A DNA stretch of 64,000 nucleotides from Shewanella benthica KT99 (GCF_000172075.1 NZ_ABIC01000002.1:1-64000); one strand, 5' to 3'. Counted from the stretch's first letter, positions 26,568 through 35,316 are shown. A program made the numbers and translations. Notes: a model not told the origin generated them from the letters alone.

Positions 26568-26972
26568 TTAATCCTTCATGATTAGGCTAAAGCCTTCGTG
26601 CACCAGGTCATTCATCGCCTCGACCCAACGCTGCAAACGCTTCAGCTCAAATTCTTCGATATCGAATGCCGCCGATAGCTTGAGCATAAACTCAGTTTCG
26701 TTAGCACAAAATTCATTGTCGGCCAGCACTATGCCGAATAGCTCCACCAATATGATGCGGCGGTTCTTCACCTCACTTCGGGTCAACATCTTAATCACAT
26801 CATCGATATCATCTTGTTTCTTTAGCTGATATGACGGCATGCCGCATTCATGGGTGAATGACTCGAAGATGACTTTTTCCTGTTCCTTGTAGCTGCCGTT
26901 GAGGCCCATGGCAAAATAGGCGATCTCCAGGAAATTCTTACGCTCTGCTACAGATAATTCACTCAAATACAT
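26568..26972 (-). CDS. TerB-like domain protein (gene 2 of operon)
   Basis: 134 residues, all helical. The pattern AERKNFLEIAYFAMGLNGSYKEQEKVIFESFTHECG ... LVELFGIVLADNEFCANETEFMLKLSAAFDIEEFELKRLQRWVE matches TerB-like/tellurite resistance B-type folds, with acidic residues in the loops. TerB-like domains often sit in membrane-linked stress or phage-defence complexes. The assignment rests on pattern, not on a profile search. It lies 14 bp after gene 1. Confidence 0.7.
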   Translation of the reverse strand: MYLSELSVAERKNFLEIAYFAMGLNGSYKEQEKVIFESFTHECGMPSYQLKKQDDIDDVIKMLTRSEVKNRRIILVELFGIVLADNEFCANETEFMLKLSAAFDIEEFELKRLQRWVEAMNDLVHEGFSLIMKD

Positions 26973-26986
26973 GATTACACCTTGCT

Positions 26987-27955
26987 CTAATAAACTTTCT
27001 TAATCGGGTCGGCTTGTTTGCCATTGGCATCATAGCCATATTCGAGGCGCTGGCTGATCTCGCCCGCACCATCATAGAGATATTCAAAAATCACCCGCTG
27101 ATCATTACCGTACTCGATGCCCTTGACCAGCTTGCCTTCATGGTCATAAAGCATCTGATACTTGAGCTGATCACCCTGTAGGGTATCGCTGCTGTGTTTG
27201 ATACCATTTTCGTAATACACCTGAGTCACTTGACCCGTGTGCTTGTCTTCAATCTTTACCACCTTGCACTCACCCAAGTGTTTGACAAAGTCCAGGGTAT
27301 CGACTTTCAACTCGGTATGCTGTGCCAACTCATTAGTTAGCTCCACCAGGTTTTGCACGCGCAGGTTTTGGATTAAACCCGACAGGGTTTCCAGGTTGGA
27401 TAACTGCTGTTGCTTATGAGTAAACATCAGCTGATTAGCATTTTTTTCAAGCTCAGCCTGAGCATCTTGAATGGCGGTATTCAGTTGGCTGTCGGTATTA
27501 CTGATGCTGGCTTGGAGCAGGCCTTGAGTGCTTGCGATAGCCGCGATTATGTTCGATCTGGTCTGTTTATGTTGTTCGTTTGACTGAGTCGACACATCTT
27601 GCTGCAGCTGCTGTAATTGGGTCTGCAACTGGCTATGCATCTTGGTATTTTCAGTCTGTGCATCTTGAATCTTAGCCGTGATCAGCTGGTTGACTGCCTT
27701 GAGTGATTGCTGGTTTTTATTCTGACAATCCAGCTGAGCCGTCTTAATCTCCGCGACTCCGGCTTGGAACAGGTCTTGAACCATCGTTTGCATGGCTTCG
27801 ATGGCTCCAGAGTGTTGCTGGTTCGCATCACTGACCTGCTGCGATGCCTGTGCCTGTAGCAGCTTGAGCTTATTGAATATTATGGTCTGGACTATGATGA
27901 CCAGAACTCCCATTCCTATCGCGGCTAAGAGTATGTGCGTTAAACTGATTTCCAT
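26987..27955 (-). CDS. Membrane-anchored coiled-coil protein with C-terminal YD-like repeats (gene 1 of operon)
   Basis: 322 residues. One N-terminal transmembrane helix (THILLAAIGMGVLVIIVQTIIF), then a long Gln/Ala-rich coiled coil (~30-215), then a C-terminal beta-type region with repeats of the form YYENGIKH, YDHEGKLVKGIEYGN, EYLYDGAGEISQRLEYGYDANG, reminiscent of YD or MORN-like repeats. First gene of the operon. No enzymatic motif. The anchor-plus-coil layout suggests a scaffold or sensor at the inner membrane. Confidence 0.8.
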   Translation of the reverse strand: MEISLTHILLAAIGMGVLVIIVQTIIFNKLKLLQAQASQQVSDANQQHSGAIEAMQTMVQDLFQAGVAEIKTAQLDCQNKNQQSLKAVNQLITAKIQDAQTENTKMHSQLQTQLQQLQQDVSTQSNEQHKQTRSNIIAAIASTQGLLQASISNTDSQLNTAIQDAQAELEKNANQLMFTHKQQQLSNLETLSGLIQNLRVQNLVELTNELAQHTELKVDTLDFVKHLGECKVVKIEDKHTGQVTQVYYENGIKHSSDTLQGDQLKYQMLYDHEGKLVKGIEYGNDQRVIFEYLYDGAGEISQRLEYGYDANGKQADPIKKVY

Positions 27956-28403
27956 AGTTTTTCCATTAGTTTACCAGCAAAGAATTGAGCATTAGACCCA
28001 ATGAAATAATCGGCCTGTCGGTATAACATCCGCAATGACCAGTGAATAAGTTGCAGTGAAGGAGTAGAAATAAATTCTGCAGCAATCGAGCAAAGATTAG
28101 GCCGCATCTGTCCAACCTGTATATACAAGTCTTCACTCTACATTATTGATACGGTTAATAGTGTCGGGCTGTGAAAATAATTGTTAAAAAAGTGATACAA
28201 CTCAAGGAATAAGTGGGGACAGGATAAATTTATGCTCTAAATCCATTGAGTCGTCGGCAGGCTGCTGTTTTTTTAGGGAGGAGGTGACGGGTAACAAGAT
28301 TAGAATGGTGTAGCAGTTAATTAGCTGCGAGCCCTTTATACTGGAGCTTCAAACGGAATTCGATACTTAAGTTAATTCATATAAGCTGAAAGGGAGTGGC
28401 GAC
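27956..28403. other. Intergenic region with possible transposon-end remnant
   Basis: About 450 bases. The stretch from 28208 (AAGTGGGGACAGGATAAATT) resembles the flank of REP-type transposase units as I remember them from Shewanella, and a similar motif in opposite orientation (AAGTGGGGTCAGTG) ends near 31294. No transposase frame remains. The promoter of the nitronate monooxygenase gene must also lie here. Confidence 0.35.
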
Positions 28404-29276
28404 ATGATGCGTATACAAGAGATCTTAGGTGTAGATTTACCCATTATTCAGGCCCCGATGGCTGGGGTTCAGAACAGTAAACTGGCATTGGCGGTCTCTT
28501 CCGTCGGCGCTCTGGGCTCCATTCCCTGTGCCATGCTCAGTCACGATGCCTTGAGGGCAGAATTGAGCCATATTCAGTCGCAAACCCAAGCTCCCATCAA
28601 TGTGAATTTTTTCAGTCATCAACAAGCCGAATTTAACATCGAGCGTGATGCCATTTGGCGCAGAACCTTAGCGCCCTATTTTAGAGAATATTCCATCGAC
28701 AGCAACGCATTGACCGAGGGGCCTAGCCGCCAACCATTCAGCGACACCGTCGCAGATATCCTGGAGGAGTTTCGACCTCAAGTGGTGAGCTTCCACTTCG
28801 GTCTGCAGGTGAGTACCTACTCGCTGCTACAGCAAATACTGGCGCGAGTCAGCCTACCCGTGATAGCGACTGGCGGCATCAGTGACGCCAAAGGCGTAGG
28901 CGCGGCTCTCTTACTCGGCGCCGCAGCGGTACAAGTCGGCACCGCTTATCTGTTGTGTGATGAAACCAACACCAGCACGCTACACAGGCAAGCCATCAAG
29001 AGTAATCGCTCACATAAAACCGTCATCACCAACCTGTTTTCCGGCAAACCGGCCCGTGGCATCGTCAACCGGGTGATACATGAGCTTGGCCCCATAAGCG
29101 CACTCGCCCCAGAATTTCCCCATGCCGCCACTGCGATAACCGCCATCAGACAGCAAGCCGAAGCCCAAGGCTCTAGCGACTTCTCTCCACTCTGGTGCGG
29201 CCAAAACACCACAGGCTGCAAAGAGATCTCCGCAGCGGAACTCACTTTGGAGCTAGCAATAGGTGTGGAAGTATAG
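28404..29276 (+). CDS. Nitronate monooxygenase family flavoprotein
   Basis: 290 residues, a TIM-barrel FMN enzyme formerly called 2-nitropropane dioxygenase. Seen: LPIIQAPMAGVQNSKLALAVSSVGALGSIPCAML at the N-terminus, NVNFFSHQ, VVSFHFGL, and the FMN-phosphate loop ATGGISDAKGVGAALLLGAAAVQVGTAYLL (~150-180). It oxidises alkyl nitronates such as propionate-3-nitronate. AGGGAG precedes the start; either of two adjacent ATGs (28404, 28407) may be used. It is the last core-like gene before the accessory segment. Confidence 0.9.
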   Translation: MMRIQEILGVDLPIIQAPMAGVQNSKLALAVSSVGALGSIPCAMLSHDALRAELSHIQSQTQAPINVNFFSHQQAEFNIERDAIWRRTLAPYFREYSIDSNALTEGPSRQPFSDTVADILEEFRPQVVSFHFGLQVSTYSLLQQILARVSLPVIATGGISDAKGVGAALLLGAAAVQVGTAYLLCDETNTSTLHRQAIKSNRSHKTVITNLFSGKPARGIVNRVIHELGPISALAPEFPHAATAITAIRQQAEAQGSSDFSPLWCGQNTTGCKEISAAELTLELAIGVEV

Positions 29277-29337
29277 TTAGACTTCGCCTAACAACTTGAG
29301 ATGAGTGATTGCTTCACTCTTCGGCTTGCAGCCGAGT

Positions 29338-29428
29338 AAGTCGTGGAATTCCATTCCCTGCTAGCTACAAAGAGTAGGGTAAGGAGGACTGTCCTCATCA
29401 ACAACATCCTGTTTAAGGGCCAGTTCGA
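29338..29428 (+). repeat. ~90-bp repeat, left copy (inverse of 36956-37058)
   Basis: From GCCGAG through GTGGAATTCCATTCCC, AAGGAGGACTGTCC and CAACAACATCC to CCAGTTCG, this matches the reverse complement of 36956-37058 with only a few substitutions. The repeat has been seen in my general experience of Shewanella sequences. It marks the left side of the accessory segment. Confidence 0.75.
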
Positions 29429-29856
29429 TAAAATATATCCATATACAAGTGCCCGTTCAGCCAATTATGTCCATATAAAAAGGCCAGTTCAGCATCCATG
29501 CTTCTCGTTCATTGCTTATGGCTACGCCATATTCACCTTCCAACGGGGAATTATTGAACCAGCAGGCTATCAGAGAGATTCTAGCGTATATGAATCGGCA
29601 GGTTTCATTGCTGGGAATGCTGTAATGGGTAGTAAAATTTGAATAGAGCAGAAGTTCTGACCCCTTTATTTTTTATTTGTACTCTTAATACAAGCGTATG
29701 AGTTATTACAAAGGGGTCTATCTAAAACACGCTATAGCGATAGACAGAAACAGCTAGATTCACCACAATCTGCAACCTACAATGACAGGAACGGCAAAGT
29801 GTTTGAAAATATGACTTTTTGTTTGTTTTTTGTTTAAGGTTTGTTATTAAATATAG
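29429..29856. other. Non-coding stretch before the YeeE gene
   Basis: About 430 bases, AT-rich, without a convincing gene. Short inverse motifs (TGACCCCTTTA near 29650 and AAAGGGGTC near 29710) suggest old insertion ends. The promoter of the YeeE-type gene should lie close to 29800-29850. Confidence 0.4.
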
Positions 29857-31140
29857 TTGGTTAGTCTTGTGGTTATAAATAAGAATCAAGCGGTGATGGC
29901 CGTAACAATTTTACTGTTGACGTTAGTGGTTGGCGCGACTCAGTTAGCCAATGACGGGCTCTTTTTACGTTTGTTATTAGGGCTCAGCTTAGGCTTCGCT
30001 TTAGCCAAAGGAGCCGTTGGTTTTGCCGGTAGTATTAACCGAGCTTACCGCCGAGGTTCAACGCAGTTATTACAAACCCTGATGTTTATGTTTGTTATCA
30101 CAGCAATCATCAATGCTGGTTTACTGCTTAATGCTGACAGCCAGCACTATGATTTATGGATTAATCCTATCAATGCTGGGCTGCTCATTGGCGGCGTTAT
30201 GTTTGGCGCAGGCATGAGCTTATCAAGCTGCTGCGCAACCGGCGTGATGGTGGAGCTTGTCAGTGATGTCCCAAGAGCCGCAACGACATTGGTGTTTTTT
30301 GGCGCTGGCGTCTTCTTTGGCTTGCCATTACAAAGCAGCCAAAGCTGGATAACGGATTCGTGGTTTTCATCAGCAAGCTATCAAGGTAAAGGCGTCTTTT
30401 TACCTGACTTGTTTGCTGGTACACCGCTGAATGGTTATTTTATGTCTATATTAGTGACCCTATTTTTAGCGTTAAGCGTAGTGGTTATTGCCAAAAAGTA
30501 TGAAAACTATCGCCGCCGCAATGGCTCATATCTAGGTGTGTCGGGTGAAATTGAGCGGCAGAATATTCAACATCAAAGCAATCAAAACGGCGAAGATAAA
30601 TCGTTTAGATTATTCAGCCGTGAAACATATCAAAACTGGTTGGCTAATCTCTGGCAAATGCGCACCACCGCGTTAGTCATAGCGGTTATTTTTGGCATCA
30701 TGATGGCAAGTACCGGCTCAGGCTGGGGAGCGTCGACACCCTTTGGTATTTGGTTCGCAAAGGGATTGATGTTCTTTGGGGTTGAACTAAGCACCATTAC
30801 CGAGATAAGCCAGCGACCTGAAGCTATGTTCACCACGCCGTTTTTTGAACATGGCGTGTCGGTGCAAAACTTGGCTATTTTATTAGGCACCTTAATCGCG
30901 GTGTTGTTTATGGGTAAGTTTAAGTTTTCATTTACCCTAAATCACTCAGCTAAACAGCTGGCGCTTTTTGCCTTAGGTGGATTATTAATGGGATTTGGTA
31001 CTCGTTTTGCCAATGGCTGTAATGTGGGAGCATTGTTCACCCCTATCGCTAACTTCTCATTATCTGGATGGGTGTATTTACTGGTAATGATTGGTGGTGC
31101 TATCGCAGGCAACCGTTTCCAACAAGCGGTGATGAAGTAA
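29857..31140 (+). CDS. YeeE/YedE family sulfur-compound transporter
   Basis: Up to 427 residues (TTG at 29857; ATG at 29896 is an attractive alternative giving 414 residues because the first membrane helix begins there). About ten hydrophobic helices. Conserved cysteine signatures: GMSLSSCCATGVMVEL in the first half and GTRFANGCNVGALFTPIANFSLSGW in the second, the duplicated motifs of the family. E. coli YeeE takes up thiosulfate by relaying it through such cysteines. No sulfurtransferase or TusA-like partner is next to it here. Located in the accessory segment, so probably acquired. Confidence 0.88.
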   Translation: MVSLVVINKNQAVMAVTILLLTLVVGATQLANDGLFLRLLLGLSLGFALAKGAVGFAGSINRAYRRGSTQLLQTLMFMFVITAIINAGLLLNADSQHYDLWINPINAGLLIGGVMFGAGMSLSSCCATGVMVELVSDVPRAATTLVFFGAGVFFGLPLQSSQSWITDSWFSSASYQGKGVFLPDLFAGTPLNGYFMSILVTLFLALSVVVIAKKYENYRRRNGSYLGVSGEIERQNIQHQSNQNGEDKSFRLFSRETYQNWLANLWQMRTTALVIAVIFGIMMASTGSGWGASTPFGIWFAKGLMFFGVELSTITEISQRPEAMFTTPFFEHGVSVQNLAILLGTLIAVLFMGKFKFSFTLNHSAKQLALFALGGLLMGFGTRFANGCNVGALFTPIANFSLSGWVYLLVMIGGAIAGNRFQQAVMK

Positions 31141-31240
31141 CTCACTGCTAGAACGCTTCGCTGCGAGGTCGTTCGCAAGCTCACTGCTAGAACGCTTCGC
31201 TGCGAGGTCGTTCGCAAGCTCACTGTTAGATCACTTCGCT
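31141..31240 (+). repeat. 39-bp tandem repeat, 2.6 copies
   Basis: The unit starting CTCACTGCTAGAACGCTTCG spans 31141-31179 and is repeated at 31180-31218, with a diverged third partial copy to 31240. Each unit can fold (GAACG with CGTTC, CTTCGC with GCGAGG). It begins right after the YeeE stop codon. With no spacer-like variation, it is not a CRISPR. Confidence 0.85.
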
Positions 31241-31528
31241 CACAGATAAAGCGATAAGGGACAGAGCGGAACAAAGTTTACACTGACCCCACTTATTTGA
31301 TTTAGCTAGCTTACTGTTCGTTAAGCTTAAACCCTTCAAAATATTGAGTTAACAACCCCTGCCAGAAATTCCTGTTTTTCGCTAGAATCCCCCCATGTTT
31401 AACATTTATAAGTAGATTGAAGGTGGCACACTTCAAATGGCTAAGTTTTCTATCTGATGAGTAGAGATCTAGCCTTAGCCCGATTATGTTGTTGATTTAT
31501 TGTGATTCATCCCCAACTAATTATTTAA
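31241..31528. other. Gap downstream of the retron genes
   Basis: Nothing coding seen. The segment 31262-31298 carries an inverse motif (minus strand AAGTGGGGTCAGTG) similar to one at 28208. Confidence 0.4.
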
Positions 31529-32167
31529 TTAGCCTCTAAGTTTCTTAGATAAATAATGAAGCATTATGCCATAGTATGGGATGAATTTATTATTCCCATT
31601 TCTTTTATTTATTTTTGAAATCATCTTTACTATATTTTCTTGGCTTCTATTACCATCTTTAATTGCAAGACTCCTCTTAACTCTTATTATCGCTTCAAGT
31701 CTGTTCTTTACTTGCCGATCTAAATTAAGATTTAATATTAAATTTATCTCCTCGTTAAAACTAATATCATTAGATTTAATTCTTCCATCCCCTAAATAGA
31801 TGATTGTTTTGTTAATATGATCATTAGGTTCCGCTGGTGAGTATTTAATAGGACTATTTCCCTTTCTAGTATCACAGCACTGGTTTTCTTTTGGCTCACC
31901 TTCATTTCCTTTGCAGCAACCAAGCAAATTAGTATATGTCAGTTGTAAATTTGGATGAGTTTTACGAGATGCCCAATGTTCAACTTTCATGTTGGAGGCC
32001 TTTATCCCATTCATACAGTAAGCACAAGTATATCCTTGCTCATCTAATAAACTTTTTTTAATTGCATCTTTTACTACAGTAAAGTCACCACCATCAAATA
32101 CTGAACCTAAAACCATTCTGTATTTGGCTAATATGTTAGGTTCTTTATTCTTAGATATTTCATGCAT
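31529..32167 (-). CDS. ptuB: HNH endonuclease, PtuB-type retron effector
   Basis: 212 residues. The HNH core is visible: CAYC (48-51), EHW (63-65), TYTNLLGCC (77-85), a zinc-stabilised beta-beta-alpha nuclease. In Septu and retron-Septu systems PtuB is the nuclease of a PtuA-PtuB complex and is released to degrade nucleic acid when the retron is disturbed by phage. It begins 4 bp after the ATPase gene, last of a three-gene unit. The DNA here is more AT-rich than its neighbours, in line with horizontal acquisition. Confidence 0.88.
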   Translation of the reverse strand: MHEISKNKEPNILAKYRMVLGSVFDGGDFTVVKDAIKKSLLDEQGYTCAYCMNGIKASNMKVEHWASRKTHPNLQLTYTNLLGCCKGNEGEPKENQCCDTRKGNSPIKYSPAEPNDHINKTIIYLGDGRIKSNDISFNEEINLILNLNLDRQVKNRLEAIIRVKRSLAIKDGNRSQENIVKMISKINKRNGNNKFIPYYGIMLHYLSKKLRG

Positions 32168-32171
32168 TTAT

Positions 32172-33776
32172 CTATTCATCCCAGCCAGCTAACTCTATAT
32201 CAACCTTTGCACCTACCAACTCAGGAATTTCTCCATTAATCTGTTGTTCCAACTGTTCAATTTCACTTAAAGCTTCAATGTTTTTATCGTCTGCAATCAA
32301 TTCATGAATTTTTTTCAGTTTATTTTCAACTATTGGTGTTCTTGTTAGTTGCCCTTTCTCTCCATTTTCCATCATTATTTCATTTAATATATCATTGCTA
32401 GTCAATCCATATGATTGTGTAGGCTGATAATAATCAATCTCGTTCTTATCATTACGCTTCATTACTATCAATTGATTATGTTTAACTTCCCCAATGATTT
32501 GAGGAGAATGTGTTGTTAAAATGAATTGACAATTTTTAAATGCTTTAGACAAACTCCTCACTACATTTCTTTGCCATTCTGGGTGAAGATGTAGATCAAA
32601 CTCATCAATTAAAACTATACCATTCCCATCTAGTGGGTTTGGTAATGAAGGGTTTAGGATTATAAGTCTTCTTGAAATATCAAGAACTAACGCTAATAGC
32701 GTTTTTTCTCCTTGAGACAATTGAAGTACATTAAACTTTTGCTTGTTTTTATCAAGTGTTAAAGATAGGTATGGTTCCATCTGTATCTCTAGATTCCCAT
32801 AGCCTGGCATAAACAACTGAATAACATTGTTAAGTGAGTCTTTTATTTTTTGAATATCTGAAATAATCTTATTAGAGTTAGAGTTAGAGTTAGAGTTAGC
32901 ACTTCTAGATTTTATTATCTTTAGAATTTCCTCATCAGATAGATCTGATTTGTCTAGCTCATTTAATTGATCTAAAAAGGAAACATCGTTTTTGATTTTT
33001 CGATGTTTTTCTATATCATCTAAACGTTTGAACCACCTAAAAAAGTATTTGAAGTCTGTTTTTCCATTCAAAGAATCTATATAACCTTCAAATTGGTCCA
33101 CTTCTTTAATTGAAGAGGTTTCATCAAAACTAGCCATATCCTTGCTATTAGCTTCTAATGCCCGATTAACTGTATAATATGCTAGTATTGGTAAATTTAC
33201 TTTGTCATTAAATAATTTAGCCTTCTTATACATATTTCCAATTTTAGTTATATCTTTTATATAACTTTTTTTGCTCGTGTCGAAACCATCTCGTACATTT
33301 ACTAATTCCATATCAACATAAATATTATTGTTTAATTTAAATTTAGTGATTATTGAAGAGAAACCAGCTTTAGTACCAAGAGTAAGATCAAGATCATCAA
33401 TAGATTCACCAGTTCCCCCTTTCTTTGTCATCCTGTTAACTAACCAACTCATGTTATGGGAAATAGCATCTAAAATAGTGCTCTTTCCGCCACCGTTATT
33501 ACCTATAATGACAGTCAATCTATTGTCAGGGATTTTTATATCAATCTCGCTAAAAGCTCTAAAGTTTTGAAGCTTTATATGAGTTAATTCTAACTTTTGT
33601 GTTGAAAATATATTGTTAGCATCAAGTAAATAACGTTCTGATTTAACTTCATTTTTGTCGACATATGTACCATTCAAGTAATACTCATATAATTGATAGA
33701 TTGAATAAAAAACACCATTTTCAGCATTTCTCTCCAGCTTCTTAATGACTGATGATTTAGATGTGGTTTTATTCAT
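32172..33776 (-). CDS. ptuA: PtuA-type ABC/SMC-like ATPase, retron effector
   Basis: 534 residues. The N-terminal ~50 residues (KKLERNAENGVFYSIYQLYEYYLNGTYVDKNE) look like one Sel1/TPR repeat, as in retron-associated PtuA. Then Walker A IGNNGGGKST (91-100), ABC signature LSQGEKTLLAL (~351), Walker B IVLIDEFDLHLHPEWQ (~387) and the switch TTHSPQIIGE. The protein is an SMC-like ATPase that pairs with the HNH partner. A hexanucleotide repeat encodes SNSNSNSN near residues 292-301. It overlaps the reverse transcriptase gene by 8 bp. Confidence 0.92.
   Translation of the reverse strand: MNKTTSKSSVIKKLERNAENGVFYSIYQLYEYYLNGTYVDKNEVKSERYLLDANNIFSTQKLELTHIKLQNFRAFSEIDIKIPDNRLTVIIGNNGGGKSTILDAISHNMSWLVNRMTKKGGTGESIDDLDLTLGTKAGFSSIITKFKLNNNIYVDMELVNVRDGFDTSKKSYIKDITKIGNMYKKAKLFNDKVNLPILAYYTVNRALEANSKDMASFDETSSIKEVDQFEGYIDSLNGKTDFKYFFRWFKRLDDIEKHRKIKNDVSFLDQLNELDKSDLSDEEILKIIKSRSANSNSNSNSNKIISDIQKIKDSLNNVIQLFMPGYGNLEIQMEPYLSLTLDKNKQKFNVLQLSQGEKTLLALVLDISRRLIILNPSLPNPLDGNGIVLIDEFDLHLHPEWQRNVVRSLSKAFKNCQFILTTHSPQIIGEVKHNQLIVMKRNDKNEIDYYQPTQSYGLTSNDILNEIMMENGEKGQLTRTPIVENKLKKIHELIADDKNIEALSEIEQLEQQINGEIPELVGAKVDIELAGWDE
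32872..32899 (+). repeat. Hexanucleotide microsatellite (TTAGAG, 4.7 copies) inside ptuA
   Basis: TTAGAG repeats at 32872-32895 plus TTAG. On the coding strand the unit gives Ser-Asn pairs, so copy-number change keeps the frame but alters linker length. Confidence 0.9.
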
Positions 33777-34719
33777 TCTCTACTCTTATTTTTAAAATAT
33801 TGTGAATAACACTTTCTGTATACTTATTTTTCATGCGTTCAATAAAGATTGGCTCGACACTAATAGAAAAAGCTAGGAGTCCCTGTAAATAACAAGTATC
33901 TTCTTGACTAATAACATTGATTTTAAATTTATGTATAAGTGAAGATATCATTCTTTTTCTAGAGCGTCCTATAGATAATTTATTTTCAGACGATATGGTA
34001 ACACCGGTAACATGTCTATTATGTCTTTTAGAGGAAAATATTGTTTTCAGGTCGTTAATAGTTATTAAGTTATTGTATATTTCATTAAGAAGCGTTTTAA
34101 CTAATTTAGGGACTTCAAAAAGTATCTCTTTTACATTTGTAGAGAAAGTAATGTCATCTGCATATCTTGTATAATTAATTTTATTTTTTTTACAAAAATC
34201 ACTTATTTTAACATCAAAGTCATACATAACAAAATTCGATATAAGTGGAGAACTAGGGGCTCCAACACTAAGTACTAATTTTCCATTAAAAGACTTTGTT
34301 TTATTCCAAAAAAGAAGGTTTTTTAATAACCGTTTTTCAGCATCAGACCATTTAATATTATTATTTTCACAGATGAGAAATAAAACTGCTGGAGTTATAC
34401 TATTAAAAAAATCACTAAAATCCATCTTAAGTAAATATGCGGTGTTTAAGTGCTGCTCAGCATTATCCTTAATACTTAGTCCTTTTTTATAAGCATATGC
34501 CGTCTCATGTGATTTAAGAGGGAAAACTAAGATCTTTACTAATTCTTTTTGAACGGCCTTAAGCTGTTTTGAAGGATGAGCGATAACTCTTTGCCCAGAT
34601 GTACGTTTGGGAATGGTATAAACTCTATATTTTTTAGGTGCTGACTCAGCAAATCTGTTAAGTGAACTTCTGGTTATTGATAAGCTTTCATATAGTGCTC
34701 TATATAACTTTAACTTCAT
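33769..34719 (-). CDS. Retron reverse transcriptase
   Basis: 316 residues, compact as retron RTs are. Diagnostic features: the retron NAXXH motif as NAEQH (86-90), motif A KMDFSDFFNSI (catalytic Asp100), GAPSSPLISN (153-162), YADD (186-189) and VTG (237-239). The enzyme copies the msd part of the adjacent ncRNA into msDNA linked to a 2'-OH of a branching G. It is the first gene after the ncRNA and overlaps ptuA. RT plus ATPase plus HNH corresponds to the type I-A arrangement (Retron-Eco7/Ec78-like). Confidence 0.95.
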   Translation of the reverse strand: MKLKLYRALYESLSITRSSLNRFAESAPKKYRVYTIPKRTSGQRVIAHPSKQLKAVQKELVKILVFPLKSHETAYAYKKGLSIKDNAEQHLNTAYLLKMDFSDFFNSITPAVLFLICENNNIKWSDAEKRLLKNLLFWNKTKSFNGKLVLSVGAPSSPLISNFVMYDFDVKISDFCKKNKINYTRYADDITFSTNVKEILFEVPKLVKTLLNEIYNNLITINDLKTIFSSKRHNRHVTGVTISSENKLSIGRSRKRMISSLIHKFKINVISQEDTCYLQGLLAFSISVEPIFIERMKNKYTESVIHNILKIRVENE

Positions 34720-34737
34720 GTTATTCCTATTAAAGTC

Positions 34738-34960
34738 AAGTAGAACAAGTGTGATCTGAAATTATCAGATCACACTTATTTGCCCATTACTAAAGGAAGC
34801 GCTAATAAAATTACGCAACCGTGAAACGAGGGACTCGTTGAGCGGTTGCGTAATTTTATTAGTGCAACCGCAGAACTTCCCAATAAATTTGAGTCTGGCT
34901 TATCGCCCGACTAGACAAAAATGTCTAAACGCTAAAGGGTCAGATCAATTCTACTTCACC
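34738..34960 (-). ncRNA. Retron msr-msd RNA
   Basis: Directly upstream of the RT on the same strand. The 5' end (minus strand) reads AAGTAGAATTGATCTGAC then CCCTTTAGCG, where AGC with G at about 34932 fits the conserved branching position. Two short msr hairpins follow (34912-34927 and 34892-34912). A long hairpin with a 20-bp perfect stem (34802-34821 with 34843-34862) and an inner AACGAG/CTCGTT stem is the msd. The 3' side (34738-34765) holds AAGTAGAA and GATCTGA complements, giving an a1/a2 pair, and it can also form its own 12-bp hairpin (34747-34777). Ends are approximate. Confidence 0.75.
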
Positions 34961-35316
34961 TTAATAAATGCTACAAGCAGACAAAGGGGTCGTAGCGAAT
35001 TAAGTGATTTACCCAAATGAAGGCTAACGCTACAACTAATCCCCGTTGGAAGTTGCCGACGACTAAATGGATTTAGGAGGTAGAACGAAGCAGGATGCCA
35101 GAGTCGAAGGGCGTTGGAATAAATAGTGTGAGGTAGACATGGTCTTTCTCGTGCATCCCTGCACTTCAAGACATTCAGGCATCCTGCCTATCAGATGCAG
35201 GGCTAACTTTCGGACTCTTTATATGAGAGTGGATGTACCATCGGAAGTGTTAGCTATTTATCCATAAGCACAAGGCCCGTACCCAATGCATGTAACTTCG
35301 CCGGGGCGTTATGGTA
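34961..35316. other. Non-coding, repeat-derived sequence left of the IS
   Basis: About 355 bases without a gene. It resembles the Shewanella repeat-type flanks I recognise loosely, and together with 36896-37058 would be continuous if the IS were removed. No function assigned. Confidence 0.4.

Noticed and set aside
28208-28300. REP-type transposase unit
   Set aside because: Only flank-like sequence is present; no transposase frame, and the resemblance is from memory.
31141-31240. CRISPR-like repeat array
   Set aside because: Units are directly adjacent with no spacers, and there are no cas genes nearby. The reverse transcriptase at 33769-34719 belongs to a retron, not to a cas1-linked system.
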